Counted from the first letter of the stretch, positions 43,638 through 52,513 are shown. The stretch is 64,000 nucleotides of DNA from Candidatus Gemmiger stercorigallinarum (GCA_019119495.1 DWWX01000020.1:280809-344808); one strand, 5' to 3'. Notes: generated by a model from the sequence alone, not told the origin. Program-made: numbers and translations.

Positions 43638-45965
43638 TTATCGCGCTGCCTTTTTGGGCAGACGGGCCGTCTTTTTGCCGCGGCTCTTCCAGTCGACCCA
43701 CAGCTGGGTGGCGATGCACATGGTGCTGTACACGCCGCTGACCATACCGAACATCAGCGGCATGGCAAAGGTGAAGATGCTTTCGATCTGGAAGACCACC
43801 GCCACCACACAGATGATGGCCAGCGCCACACAGGTGGTGACAGAGGTCATCAGCGAGCGGGCAAAGCTCTGGTTGATGGACAGGTTGACCAGGTCGACCA
43901 GCGGCATGCGCTTGCCGTACAGGGCGCTGTTCTCCCGCACACGGTCGTAGATGACGACGGTATCGTTGATGGAGTAGCCCAAGATCGTCAGCATGGCGGC
44001 GATAAAGTTGCCGTTGAGCGGGATGCGGAAGACAACAAAGACGGCGAACACCACGAACATATCGTGCAGAAGCGCCACAATGGCCATGCAGCCGGCGGGC
44101 CAGCCGCCGATCTTGCGGAAGCGGAACGCGATATAGATCAAAATCAGCACACAGGCTGCGGCGACCGCCACCAGGCTCTTGACAAAGAAGGAGTTGCCGA
44201 TGGCGGCGTCCACATTGCTGACCGAGGTCTGCTCAAAGGCGTTGTCCGGGAACTGGCTGTTCAAGTCTGCCAGCAGGTCGTCCAGCTGCTGGGTGGTCAG
44301 CGTCTGGCTGCCCGGCAGCGTGATGGTCATGGTCTGGTTGCCCGAAACGTCGGTGCCGCTTTGCACCGTGGTGTCGGACATGGACAGCGAACTCTCGACC
44401 TCAGACTGGACCGCGTTCAGGTCTGCGTCGCCCTGGTAGCTCAGCGTGACCATAGCGCCGCCGCGGAACTCGACGTCCATCGAAACGCCGAACACCGCCG
44501 CGAACACCAGCACCACCGCCACCAGCACACAGCTGATGGTGTAGAAAAGCTTGCGGCGGCCCACAAAGTTGATCTTGGGGGTTTTCCAGACCTTGGCGGG
44601 GTCTTTCTCGCCGCCGTACAGCCAGGGGTTGCGCAGCGCCTTGAGGCGGGACGCGCCGCGGATCATCAGGCGGGTGGCGCCGACGCCGAACACAAAGTTG
44701 AGCACCACGCCGGTCAGCAGCGTGTAGCCGAAGGAGTAGATGGTGCCGTTGGTGGAGGCGCCGAACCAGGTAAAGATGGGCGAGAACACGCCGGCCCAGA
44801 ACCCGTCGGTGGGGCCGAAGGCGCCCATCAGGATGGCGGCCACGATGACGATGGTCACGTTGCCGTCAATGACCGGGGCCAGGCCCATGTGGAAGCCGCC
44901 GGCAATGGCGCCGTCCAGGCTTTTGCCCTTGCCCAGCTCCTCGCGGATGCGCTCGGCAATGATGACGTTGGCGTCAACGCCCATGCCGATGCCCAGGATG
45001 ATGCCGGCGATGCCGGGCAGCGTCAGCGTGGTGCCGGGGAACACGGCAAAGCAGCCGGAGACCACCGCCAGCGTGGCGGTGACCTGACCCAGCAGCGAGA
45101 TGACCGACAGCGCGCCCGGCAGGCGGTAGCGGGCGATCATCATAACGGCGATCAGCACAAAGGCCAGCACGCCGGCCAGGACCATGACGTCCAGGCTGCG
45201 GGAGCCCAGCGTGGGGCTGATGGTGGAGAAGCTGCCGGCGGTCAGCGCAAAGGGCAGCGCGCCGGAGTTGATCTGGTTGGCCAGCGTTTCCACTTCCTCC
45301 AGGGTAAAATCGCCCTGGATGATGGCGTTGCCGTCCACAATGGCCTCGTTGACGGTGGCGGTGCTGATGTTCTCGTCATCCAGCCAGATGCTGATGACGC
45401 CGTCCTCCTCCGCCAGGCGGGTGGTCGCATCGGCAAAATCGGCCGCGCCGTCGCTGGTAAAGGACAGGGCCACCGCGTAATTGCCGCTCTGGTCGTAGGT
45501 GGGGGAAGCGGACTGCACCTCGTCGCCGGTCAAAATCTGCGCGCCGTCGGCGGTGCTGCCCTCGCGAAAGACCATCTGGGCGGTGGTGCCGATCTCGTCA
45601 ATGGCCTGCTGGGGGTCAAAGTTCGTCTCGTCGCTGCGCCAGGGGAAGCGGACGATGATCTGGTCGTTGTTGTAGTCGATGTAGCTTTCGTAGTCCGTCA
45701 CGCCAAGGCCGATCAGACGCTCGTTGATGACGGTCTGGGCCGCGTCCAGCTGTTCGTCGGTGGCGTCGATCTCCTCCGCCGGGACAAAGGTGACGCTGAC
45801 GCCGCCGCGGATGTCGATGCCGAACCGGATGTCCGACACGCCCTTGATATAGGTGGTCTTGATATCACCATACTGATAGCTGACGCCAAACAGCGACGTC
45901 ACGGCAAACACCAGGATCAGAACTGCCACGACGATAAAATGCCATGGCCTGCCTTTTCTGTTCAT
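43638..45965 (-). CDS. secDF: Fused protein translocase subunit SecDF
   Basis: 775 residues joining SecD (about 1-430) and SecF (about 460-775) with twelve predicted membrane helices. SecD landmarks: FGIDIRGGVSVTF near residue 47 and GIGMGVDANVIIAERIREE. SecF landmarks: VEFRGGAMVTL and TILGYSINDTVVIYDRVREN. The complex uses the proton or sodium gradient to pull secreted proteins across the membrane. The fused form occurs in Bacillus and many Clostridia. The ATG follows TGGAGGTACGT. A perfect GCCCGCGCC hairpin (45984-46002) lies immediately before the ribosome site. Confidence 0.95.
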   Translation of the reverse strand: MNRKGRPWHFIVVAVLILVFAVTSLFGVSYQYGDIKTTYIKGVSDIRFGIDIRGGVSVTFVPAEEIDATDEQLDAAQTVINERLIGLGVTDYESYIDYNNDQIIVRFPWRSDETNFDPQQAIDEIGTTAQMVFREGSTADGAQILTGDEVQSASPTYDQSGNYAVALSFTSDGAADFADATTRLAEEDGVISIWLDDENISTATVNEAIVDGNAIIQGDFTLEEVETLANQINSGALPFALTAGSFSTISPTLGSRSLDVMVLAGVLAFVLIAVMMIARYRLPGALSVISLLGQVTATLAVVSGCFAVFPGTTLTLPGIAGIILGIGMGVDANVIIAERIREELGKGKSLDGAIAGGFHMGLAPVIDGNVTIVIVAAILMGAFGPTDGFWAGVFSPIFTWFGASTNGTIYSFGYTLLTGVVLNFVFGVGATRLMIRGASRLKALRNPWLYGGEKDPAKVWKTPKINFVGRRKLFYTISCVLVAVVLVFAAVFGVSMDVEFRGGAMVTLSYQGDADLNAVQSEVESSLSMSDTTVQSGTDVSGNQTMTITLPGSQTLTTQQLDDLLADLNSQFPDNAFEQTSVSNVDAAIGNSFFVKSLVAVAAACVLILIYIAFRFRKIGGWPAGCMAIVALLHDMFVVFAVFVVFRIPLNGNFIAAMLTILGYSINDTVVIYDRVRENSALYGKRMPLVDLVNLSINQSFARSLMTSVTTCVALAIICVVAVVFQIESIFTFAMPLMFGMVSGVYSTMCIATQLWVDWKSRGKKTARLPKKAAR

Positions 45966-45983
45966 ACGTACCTCCAGAATTTT

Positions 45984-46002
45984 GCCCGCGCCAGGCGCGG
46001 GC
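45984..46002. repeat. Hairpin directly upstream of the secDF ribosome site
   Basis: GCCCGCGCC and GGCGCGGGC form a tight palindrome 10-15 nt before the GGAGG of secDF. On the minus strand it is followed by AAAATTCT, not a T-run, so it is not a normal terminator; it may limit translation or protect the mRNA end. Confidence 0.45.
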
Positions 46003-46129
46003 AGTTATCCTATATTGGGGCGTATCCGCCGCCTGTCCTGCGCCGTCCCGCTCCGCCGGGCCAAAGCCGGGGCAGCGTTTGCGGCGGCCGGGATGGCGCC
46101 GGACACGCCCGTAAAGCGCCGCGGGCGCG

Positions 46130-47410
46130 TTATTCCGCATCCGCCAGCAGCTTTTCCACCACGGCAAGCCGGACACAGACGGTCAGCAGCTCGGACGCCT
46201 GCTCCACTTCGCTCAGGCTGGGATAGGTGGGCGCGATGCGCAGGTGGGAATCCTCCGGGTCCTTGCCGTAGGGGTAGGACGCGCCTGCGCCGGTCAGCAC
46301 CAGGCCGGCCTCCTTGCACAGCTGGGCCACCCGCTTTGCGCAGCCGGGCATCACATACAGGCTGATAAAGTAGCCGCCCTTGGGGTTGGTCCAGCGGGCG
46401 ATATCGCCGCAGGGGGTCAGCTTTTGGGCAAACGTGGTCTTGACCGCGTCAAAGCAGGGCACCAGGCGGCGGCGGTGCTTGAGCATGTGGGCCAGCACGC
46501 CGGCCTTGTTTTTCAAGAAGCGGACATGGCGCAGCTGGTTCATCTTGTCATAGCTGATGATCATAACCTCGAACCGCTTGCAGACATACTTCATCATGTT
46601 GTCGCTGCAGGCCAGCGCCGAGACGCCCGCGCCGGGGAAGGTGATCTTGCTGGTGGATGTGAACATAAAGACGCGGTCCTCGCTGCCGTACTTTTTGCTC
46701 TCCTCCAGCAGCACCGGCGTCTCGATGATCTCGTCGGTCAGATGGTGGACGATATAGGCCTCGTCCCAGAAGATCTTGAAATCCGGGGCCGCCGTTTTCA
46801 TTGCGGCAAAGCGGCGCACCGTTTCGTCGCTGTAGGTGTAGCCGTCCGGGTTGGAGTACTGCGGCACGCACCAGATGCCCTTGATGGAGGGGTCCTCGGC
46901 GGCAAGCTTTTCGACCATATCCATGTCGGGGCCGTCCGGCGTCATGGGCACATTGATCATGTCGATGCCGAACTCCTCAGTGATGCGGAAATGCCGGTCA
47001 TAGCCGGGCACCGGGCAGAGGAACTTGGGATGGTCCACCTGCGACCAGGGGCGCTCGGACTCCGGGAAGCCGAAGGTATAGCCGATGCCGACCAGGAAAT
47101 ACATCAGCTGCAGGCTGGAGTTGCCGCCCACAAAGACGTTTTCCGGCTTGACGCCCATCACCTCGCCAAACAGCTGGCGGGCTTCGTACAGGCCTTCCAG
47201 GTTGCCGTAGTTGCGGGCGTCGGTGCCGTCCTCCGCCGTATAGTCGGTGGTCTTGAACAGGTCCATGGCCAGGTCCATCTGGTGCGGGCCGGGCTTGCCG
47301 CGGGCCATGTTCAGCTTCAGGCCCTTGGCCTTGAATTCGTTATACTTTTTTTCGAGCTTGGACTTTTCCGCCTCCAGCTCCGGTTTGCTCATGCTGCGAT
47401 ACTCTGCCAT
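46130..47410 (-). CDS. PLP-dependent aminotransferase, aspartate-aminotransferase-like (Asp_aminotransf family)
   Basis: 426 residues of the fold-type I class Ic-like family. LNMARGKPGPHQMDLAMDLF is the characteristic N-terminal segment, IFWDEAYIVHHL holds the PLP-ring aspartate, and the Schiff-base lysine lies in TSTSKITFPGAGVSAL. Likely aspartate or related amino-acid transamination; exact substrate is not certain. The ATG at 47410 follows CGAGGGGGAAGCACG; the frame extends to 47506 through the promoter leader. Single gene with a good promoter at 47538-47510. Confidence 0.9.
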   Translation of the reverse strand: MAEYRSMSKPELEAEKSKLEKKYNEFKAKGLKLNMARGKPGPHQMDLAMDLFKTTDYTAEDGTDARNYGNLEGLYEARQLFGEVMGVKPENVFVGGNSSLQLMYFLVGIGYTFGFPESERPWSQVDHPKFLCPVPGYDRHFRITEEFGIDMINVPMTPDGPDMDMVEKLAAEDPSIKGIWCVPQYSNPDGYTYSDETVRRFAAMKTAAPDFKIFWDEAYIVHHLTDEIIETPVLLEESKKYGSEDRVFMFTSTSKITFPGAGVSALACSDNMMKYVCKRFEVMIISYDKMNQLRHVRFLKNKAGVLAHMLKHRRRLVPCFDAVKTTFAQKLTPCGDIARWTNPKGGYFISLYVMPGCAKRVAQLCKEAGLVLTGAGASYPYGKDPEDSHLRIAPTYPSLSEVEQASELLTVCVRLAVVEKLLADAE

Positions 47411-47509
47411 CGTGCTTCCCCCTCGATCATAAATGCGTCGTTTGCTTGTATATCGTGTACCCCCTCTATGAGTACAAATACACAATATGCAGTGCCAGAC
47501 ATACATTAG

Positions 47510-47538
47510 AGTATACTCGAAAGAGCGGCAACTTACAA
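47510..47538 (-). promoter_or_regulatory. Promoter of the aminotransferase gene
   Basis: TTGTAA (47538-47533), 17 nt, TATACT (47515-47510) on the minus strand; leader about 95 nt. Confidence 0.78.
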
Positions 47539-47681
47539 GTATTTTCTCATTTTTTTCAAGGAATCGACGGGGAAAGTTTCATTTTTGCCCTTCCCGCGGC
47601 GCATAAATCCGCACAGCAGCCCCCCTTCTCCCGCCGGCGGCGGAGTACCCGGCGGCGGGCCGGCAGCCGATGCCGCTTTCG

Positions 47682-47739
47682 CTTTACGCCCCCTGCCCTG
47701 CCATGGTATACTTTACGCCCCCTGCCCTGCCATGGTATA
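47682..47739 (+). repeat. Perfect 29-bp tandem duplication containing an extended -10 promoter
   Basis: The 29-bp unit at 47682-47710 is repeated exactly at 47711-47739. Each copy holds TTTACG, an 18-nt spacer and TATAC preceded by TGG (extended -10; both are completed to TATACT by the next base). Both point at the gene starting at 47806. Confidence 0.85.
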
Positions 47740-47805
47740 CTATAGTTAAGAAAATACTGCAGCAAACCGCTTATGGAAACCCGGCAAGCAAGGAGATGAT
47801 CCCCC

Positions 47806-48321
47806 GTGAAGCGAGGCAGATCCGTCCGTCTGTACAACGTGCTGTTCCCCATCTGGTTTTTGATGTACCTGTATCCCTCCTGGCTGCCGCTGGCTGTGCT
47901 GGCGTTCAACTTTGCTTTCGACAGCCTGGTGCTGGCGCTGGCGGCCCGCTGGCAGAAGATCGGCGATATCCGGCGGCTGTGGAAGCAGACCATCCTGCGG
48001 GTCTGGCTGCTGGGGTTCTCGGCAGATATCCTGGGCGCGCTTTTGAACCTTGCCGTCTATTTTGGGACCGTGGCGCTGGCGGACCTGGGCGGCGTCTGGG
48101 CCGAGGCGCTGTACGGCTTCTGGCACCCGCTGAATTTCCCCGGCGCAACGGTGTTCGCCATCCCCGGCGCGGCGCTGGCCGGCGTGCTGATCTACTGGTT
48201 TGACCGCCGCTTTGCCCTTTGCCGCACCGGCCTGCCGGCGCAGACGGTGCACAAGGTCTGCCTGGCGCTGGCCATCGCCACCGCGCCCTACACCATGCTG
48301 ATCCCGCTTTATTCCTGGTAG
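47806..48321 (+). CDS. Hypothetical multi-pass membrane protein
   Basis: 171 residues with about four to five membrane helices (LFPIWFLMYLYPSWLPLAVLAF near the start, a central helix pair, and a C-terminal LALAIATAPYTMLIPL). Conserved-looking NFPGATVFAIPGAALAG loop. Function unknown; I have the impression that similar proteins occur in Faecalibacterium-like genomes but cannot confirm it. GTG start at 47806 after AAGGAGATGATCCCCC. Its promoter region is the tandem 29-bp duplication. Confidence 0.8.
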   Translation: MKRGRSVRLYNVLFPIWFLMYLYPSWLPLAVLAFNFAFDSLVLALAARWQKIGDIRRLWKQTILRVWLLGFSADILGALLNLAVYFGTVALADLGGVWAEALYGFWHPLNFPGATVFAIPGAALAGVLIYWFDRRFALCRTGLPAQTVHKVCLALAIATAPYTMLIPLYSW

Positions 48322-48335
48322 GCTGCTCCGCTGCC

Positions 48336-48370
48336 CCGCCGTGCCGGGGACGGCGGTTTGGCGCTTTTTT
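48336..48370 (+). terminator. Probable terminator of the 171-residue membrane protein gene
   Basis: CCGCCGT and ACGGCGG form a 7-bp stem, followed by TTTGGCGCTTTTTT. The T-run is displaced, so efficiency is uncertain. Confidence 0.5.
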
Positions 48371-48399
48371 GGCATGGCGTTCCCGCCCCTTTTCCCCTC

Positions 48400-48428
48400 T
48401 TGCATTTGGGGCAAAACTATTGTATAAT
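48400..48428 (+). promoter_or_regulatory. Promoter of the SRP RNA gene (and probably dnaX)
   Basis: TTGCAT (48400-48405), 17 nt, TATAAT (48423-48428) on the plus strand, about 34 nt before the folded RNA. Confidence 0.85.
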
Positions 48429-48461
48429 ACCCAAAGCGGACAGGGCTGTATTTGCGCTGTT

Positions 48462-48576
48462 TTGCATACGGATGCGGGCCCCGTGCGCGGGTGCCCCGTG
48501 AACCATGTCAGGCGGGGAACCGAGCAGCATTAAGCGGTGCGTACCCGGCGCCGCGGCAAGCCTGCATCCGTATACA
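48462..48576 (+). ncRNA. ffs: Signal recognition particle RNA (4.5S-type)
   Basis: The conserved helix-8 sequence ATGTCAGGCGGGGAACCGAGCAGCAT, broken as GTCAGG, a GGAA tetraloop and AGCAGC, is at about 48505-48531. Flanking arms TTGCATACGGATGC (from 48462) and GCATCCGTATACAA (to 48576) pair almost perfectly and define a rod of about 115 nt without an Alu domain. Position directly upstream of dnaX-ebfC-recR is the Firmicute arrangement. Exact ends are inferred from the stem. It binds Ffh to target membrane proteins. Confidence 0.88.
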
Positions 48577-48682
48577 AAGCAGCGCAGCCGGCCGGTCCGT
48601 TTTGTTGTATCCGGGCAGCGCCAGGCGGCGGTTTTCCGCCTGCCGGCGTCTGCCGCAGTTTCTGGCTGGGGAGGGCAGGCAG

Positions 48683-50386
48683 ATGTACCACGCACTCTAC
48701 CGCAAATGGCGGCCGCAGAAGTTTGCCGACGTTGTCGGGCAGGAGCCTATTGTCACGGCGCTGCAAAACCAGATCGCGTCGGGGCGCATCGGCCATGCCT
48801 ATCTGTTTACCGGCACCCGCGGCACCGGCAAGACCACCTGCGCCAAGATCTTTGCCAAAGCCATCAACTGCCTGGACCATTCCAGCCCCGACCCCTGCGG
48901 CGAGTGCGAGGTCTGCCGCGGCATTGACGAAGGCACCGTGCTGGATATCTCGGAGATCGACGCCGCGTCCAACAACAGCGTGGACGACATCCGCGACCTG
49001 CGGGACGAGACCGCTTTTCTGCCCACCGTCTGCCAGTACAAGGTCTACATCATCGACGAGGTGCACATGCTGTCCACCTCGGCGTTCAACGCCCTGCTCA
49101 AGACGATGGAGGAGCCGCCGCCCCACGTCATCTTTATCCTTGCCACCACCGAGGTGCAGAAGGTCCCCGCCACCATTTTGAGCCGCTGCCAGCGGTACGA
49201 CTTTGCCCGCATCACCGCGGACAAGATCGCCGGCCGGCTGCTGTATGTGGCCAGCCAGGAGAGCTTTACCCTGACCGAAGGGGCCGCCGCCCTGATCGGC
49301 CGCCTGGCCGACGGCGCCATGCGCGACGCGCTGTCCATCCTGGACACCTGCGCCGGCGTCAGCACCCAGGTGGACGAGGCGCTGGTCCGCCGCATGGCCG
49401 GCGTCACCGACCGGGCCTATCTGTTTGAGATCAGCGACGCCATTGCCAAAGGCGACGCGGTGGCCGCGCTGCAAAAGGTGGCCGAGCTGCGCCAGCAGTC
49501 GGTGGATATGCGCCGGCTGTGTACCGAGCTGGCGGGGCATTACCGCAACCTGATGCTTTCCTCGCTGCCGCAGGGCACGGCGCTTTTGTCCGGCATCTCG
49601 CCGGAGGAGGAAGCGGCCTACTCTGCCCGCGCCTCCACGCCCCAGGCGGACGCCGTGCGCGGCATCGAGGCCTTTGGCGAGGCGCTGGAAAAGATGGGCC
49701 GCGGCGCCGACCAGCGCATCGAGCTGGAGCTGGCCATCTTTTCGCTGACCCAGCCCGCGGCACAGCCGGCGGTGCAGGTGGTCCAGCAGGCGGCGCCTGC
49801 GGCGCAGGGGCAGCCTGCGCCATTTGCCAGCGGCCCTGCCCCCTTTGCCGCGCAGCCGGTCCAGCCGGCTGTGCCCTCCCCTGCCGCACCGGCGGTCCCG
49901 CCCGCCGGGCAGCCAGTCCAGCCGCCGGTGGCGCAGCCGGAAGAAGAAGCTGCCCCCTGGCAGGCCGCGCCGGCCAATCCCCAGGCCTTTGCGCCGGAAC
50001 CGTCCCCGCCGCCCGCAGCGCCTGCCGCGCCGGCAGTCCCCCCTGCCGACCGGACGCTGCGCCCCTTTGCCCCCTGGCCCCAGGTGCTGGAAGCCCTCAG
50101 CGGCCGGGACCCGGCCATGTCCTCGTTTTTGCGGGGCAGCGGGGCTTTCTACGACGGCAGGCGGGTGCTGATCGACTGCAACGAGACCTTCCGCGATTAT
50201 ATGCGCCAAAACAAAGAGACCAACCGCCTGCTCAAGCAGGTGATCTTGGAAGTTTCCGGCATCCGCTGCGGAATCGGCCCCTACGAAAAGCCCCAGGCAA
50301 CCGCCGCATCCGGCGCGCCGCCGGTGGAGGACACGCTCAAGGCCATGCAGAGTTTGGGCGTGGACGTGGTCGTGGAGGACAAATGA
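48683..50386 (+). CDS. dnaX: DNA polymerase III subunits gamma/tau
   Basis: A 567-residue clamp-loader ATPase. The AAA+ N-terminus MYHALYRKWRPQKFADVVGQ, Walker A GTRGTGKTT (about 45-53), a zinc module (CGECEVCRG) and sensor/arginine-finger region ILSRCQRYDF are clear. A long Pro/Ala/Gln low-complexity linker (about 375-480) leads to the C-terminal tau region. The start ATG at 48683 follows GGGGAGGGCAGGCAG; the frame continues upstream through the SRP RNA and is not coding there. Followed by ebfC and recR as in most Firmicutes. Confidence 0.96.
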   Translation: MYHALYRKWRPQKFADVVGQEPIVTALQNQIASGRIGHAYLFTGTRGTGKTTCAKIFAKAINCLDHSSPDPCGECEVCRGIDEGTVLDISEIDAASNNSVDDIRDLRDETAFLPTVCQYKVYIIDEVHMLSTSAFNALLKTMEEPPPHVIFILATTEVQKVPATILSRCQRYDFARITADKIAGRLLYVASQESFTLTEGAAALIGRLADGAMRDALSILDTCAGVSTQVDEALVRRMAGVTDRAYLFEISDAIAKGDAVAALQKVAELRQQSVDMRRLCTELAGHYRNLMLSSLPQGTALLSGISPEEEAAYSARASTPQADAVRGIEAFGEALEKMGRGADQRIELELAIFSLTQPAAQPAVQVVQQAAPAAQGQPAPFASGPAPFAAQPVQPAVPSPAAPAVPPAGQPVQPPVAQPEEEAAPWQAAPANPQAFAPEPSPPPAAPAAPAVPPADRTLRPFAPWPQVLEALSGRDPAMSSFLRGSGAFYDGRRVLIDCNETFRDYMRQNKETNRLLKQVILEVSGIRCGIGPYEKPQATAASGAPPVEDTLKAMQSLGVDVVVEDK

Positions 50387-50532
50387 TCTGTTGTTCCGGG
50401 CGTTTCGCCCGTTTTGCGCGGTGTCCCCTGCCCTGTGGACAGGGTGCGGGCCGCCGCGCCGCCGGCGGGAGATTTTTTCCCGCCAAAATGCCAATACGCC
50501 AATACTATCTTAATCAGAATTGAGGAATCGCC

Positions 50533-50874
50533 ATGAAAGCAAGAATGCCCAAAGGCTACGGCCGCCCCGATCCCAACGCCATGATGCGCCAGGTGCAGAA
50601 GATGCAGGACGCCATCCGCGAGAAACAGGCCGAGCTGGAAGCCAAAGAGTATACCGGCACCGCCTCCGGCGAGATGGTCACCGTGACCATGACCGGCAAG
50701 CATGAAGTCACCGCCGTCAAGATCAAGCCGGAGGCCGTGGACCCGGAGGACATCGAGATGCTGGAGGACCTGGTCGCCGCCGCCGTCAACAGCGCGGTCT
50801 CGGCTGCCGACAAGGAAGCCGAGGAGGAGATGGGCAAGCTGACCGGCGGCATGAACATCCCCGGCATCGGCTGA
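50533..50874 (+). CDS. ebfC: YbaB/EbfC family nucleoid-associated protein
   Basis: A 113-residue dimeric DNA-binding protein. The core VQKMQDAIREKQAELEAKEYTG and GMVTVTMTGKHEVTAVKI-like GEMVTVTMTGKHE segment are the family signature; the C-terminus is Gly/Met-rich (LTGGMNIPGIG). Positioned between dnaX and recR, 14 nt before the latter. Ribosome site TTGAGGAATCGCC. A 146-nt gap separates it from dnaX, with no clear promoter. Confidence 0.95.
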   Translation: MKARMPKGYGRPDPNAMMRQVQKMQDAIREKQAELEAKEYTGTASGEMVTVTMTGKHEVTAVKIKPEAVDPEDIEMLEDLVAAAVNSAVSAADKEAEEEMGKLTGGMNIPGIG

Positions 50875-50888
50875 GAGGAAGCGACACC

Positions 50889-51485
50889 ATGCCCCAGAAT
50901 GTTGAACCGCTGGAAAACCTGATCGACCAGTTCGGCCGTTTCCCCGGCGTCGGCCGCAAGGGCGCCACCCGCATGGCCTACGAGGTCATGGCCATGTCCA
51001 ACGAGCAGGCCATGGCCCTGGCCAAAGCCATCGAGCACGCCAAGACCGACCTGCACCGCTGCCGTATCTGCCAGGATTACACCTCCGGCGAGGTATGCGG
51101 CATCTGTGCGTCGCCCAAGCGGGACAGGTCCGTCATCTGCGTGGTGGAAAGCCCGCGGGACATCCAGTCCATCGAGCGCACCCACGAGTACAACGGCCTG
51201 TACCATGTGCTGCACGGCCTGATCTCCCCCATGGACGGCGTGGGCGCCGAGCAGCTGTGCATCAAGGAACTGCTGGCCCGCCTGAACGAGACGGTCCAGG
51301 AGGTCATTATGGCCACCAGCCCCACGGTGGAGGGCGAGGCCACGGCCATGTACCTGGCCAAGCTCATCAAGCCGCTGGGCATCAAGACCACCCGCCTGGC
51401 CTACGGCCTTCCGGTGGGTTCCAGCCTGGAATACGCCGACGAGACCACCATCTACCGCGCCATGCAGGGCCGCGGCGAGCTGTAA
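50889..51485 (+). CDS. recR: Recombination mediator RecR
   Basis: A 198-residue DNA-repair protein acting with RecF/RecO to load RecA. It shows a helix-hairpin-helix N-terminus (FGRFPGVGRKGATRMAYEV), a C4 zinc finger (CRICQDYTSGEVCGIC, about 58-73) and a Toprim domain (VICVVESPRDIQSIERT onward). Ribosome site GAGAGGAAGCGACACC. Last gene of the dnaX-ebfC-recR run. Confidence 0.97.
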   Translation: MPQNVEPLENLIDQFGRFPGVGRKGATRMAYEVMAMSNEQAMALAKAIEHAKTDLHRCRICQDYTSGEVCGICASPKRDRSVICVVESPRDIQSIERTHEYNGLYHVLHGLISPMDGVGAEQLCIKELLARLNETVQEVIMATSPTVEGEATAMYLAKLIKPLGIKTTRLAYGLPVGSSLEYADETTIYRAMQGRGEL

Positions 51486-51511
51486 GCGGCGGGCGTTTCG
51501 CCTGTTTTTGC

Positions 51512-51540
51512 TTGACTTCCCGCCCTGCAGGCGATATACT
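51512..51540 (+). promoter_or_regulatory. Promoter of smpB
   Basis: TTGACT (51512-51517), 17 nt, TATACT (51535-51540) on the plus strand, ahead of the AAAGGAGG of smpB. Confidence 0.87.
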
Positions 51541-51581
51541 GGTATCCCACACTGCATTGGATCTTTGACGGGATAAAGGAG

Positions 51582-52064
51582 GTGAGCATCCTGGCAGCGG
51601 ACAAAAAGGGCGAGCCCCGCAAGATCATTGCCCAAAACCGGGAGGCACGCCACGAATATTTCGTCATTGAAACGCTGGAGACCGGCATTGAGCTGGTGGG
51701 CACCGAGGTGAAAAGCCTGCGCAACGGCGGCTGCAACCTGAAGGATTCCTGGGTGGACGTGGACGACGGCGAGCTGATCGTCAAGGGCATGCACATCAGC
51801 CCTTACGAGATGGGAAACATCTTCAACCGCGAGCCGCGCCGTCCCCGCCGCCTGCTGGCCCACAAGGGCGAGATCCGCCGCCTGGCACAGCAGATCAAGC
51901 TGCAGGGTTACACACTGGTGCCGCTGTCGCTTTACTTCAAGCACGGCCGCGTCAAGCTGGAGCTGGGGCTGTGCAAGGGCAAAAAGCTCTATGACAAGCG
52001 GGCCAGCGCCGCGGCGCGGGACGCCAAGCGCGACATTGACCGCGCGCTGAAGACCCAGCGGTAA
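51582..52064 (+). CDS. smpB: SsrA-binding protein SmpB
   Basis: A 160-residue trans-translation protein that brings tmRNA to stalled ribosomes. NREARHEYFVIETLETGIELVGTEVKSLR (about 18-46) and the C-terminal basic tail KLYDKRASAAARDAKRDIDR are typical. Start is ambiguous. The GTG at 51582 overlaps the AAAGGAGG ribosome site itself. A CTG at 51591, eight bases after that site, would give a protein starting AADKKGEPRK and may be the real start. Gene for its RNA partner lies 100 bp downstream. Confidence 0.93.
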   Translation: MSILAADKKGEPRKIIAQNREARHEYFVIETLETGIELVGTEVKSLRNGGCNLKDSWVDVDDGELIVKGMHISPYEMGNIFNREPRRPRRLLAHKGEIRRLAQQIKLQGYTLVPLSLYFKHGRVKLELGLCKGKKLYDKRASAAARDAKRDIDRALKTQR

Positions 52065-52113
52065 CCGGCGCCAGGTGCCGCATCCAAACAATTTTCTTTC
52101 TTGCGTTTTTCTT

Positions 52114-52156
52114 ACGCGCAAAGCGCGTCACTTTCCTCAAGGGGCTTTGCCCCTTG
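52114..52156 (+). repeat. Two small hairpins between smpB and ssrA
   Basis: ACGCGC-AAA-GCGCGT and CAAGGGGC-TTT-GCCCCTTG lie in the 99-bp gap. Neither has a strong T-run after it. They may end smpB transcripts weakly or mark the tmRNA precursor for processing. No clear ssrA promoter is visible. Confidence 0.4.
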
Positions 52157-52163
52157 AAACCAT

Positions 52164-52513
52164 GGGGATGTACTGGTTTCGACGGGGAGAGAGGGGCGTG
52201 AGCAGCGGGCCGTGGCGGGGACCCACGAAAAAAGCCTCAAAACAAATTAACTGACAACAACACTGTTGCAGTCGCGGCCTAACTAAAGGCTGCCGTCCTG
52301 CCCACTTTAGCACCGCGTGGGGCCAGGGCGTCGACAGGTGCTGAACATGTACGGGCCTAAGCTTTGCCGTCCGTCAGGTATTCATGAAGCTACCAACGCA
52401 AACTGCGCGTGTGTTCGCCGTTGCCGCGGGAAACTAAAGTAAGCACACTGCGCCCGGAGATACTCTAACCGCTTTCTTTTCGGACAGGGGTTCGACTCCC
52501 CTCATCTCCACCA
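52164..52513 (+). ncRNA. ssrA: Transfer-messenger RNA (tmRNA)
   Basis: About 350 nt. The 5' end GGGGATGTACTGGTTTCGACGGGG and 3' end GGTTCGACTCCCCTCATCTCCACCA are diagnostic: the acceptor stem GGGGATG/CATCTCC, the T-loop GGTTCGACTCC and an encoded CCA. An open tag frame ends in NKLTDNNTVAVAA followed by TAA at 52280-52282; the resume codon is not fixed. It rescues stalled ribosomes with SmpB. The 3' end is exactly where base composition changes, making it the probable insertion site of the following island. Confidence 0.96.

Noticed and set aside
43254..46226. 990-codon plus-strand open frame
   Set aside because: Antisense shadow of nrdR and secDF with the same His/Ala/Gly/Gln composition typical of reverse frames here.
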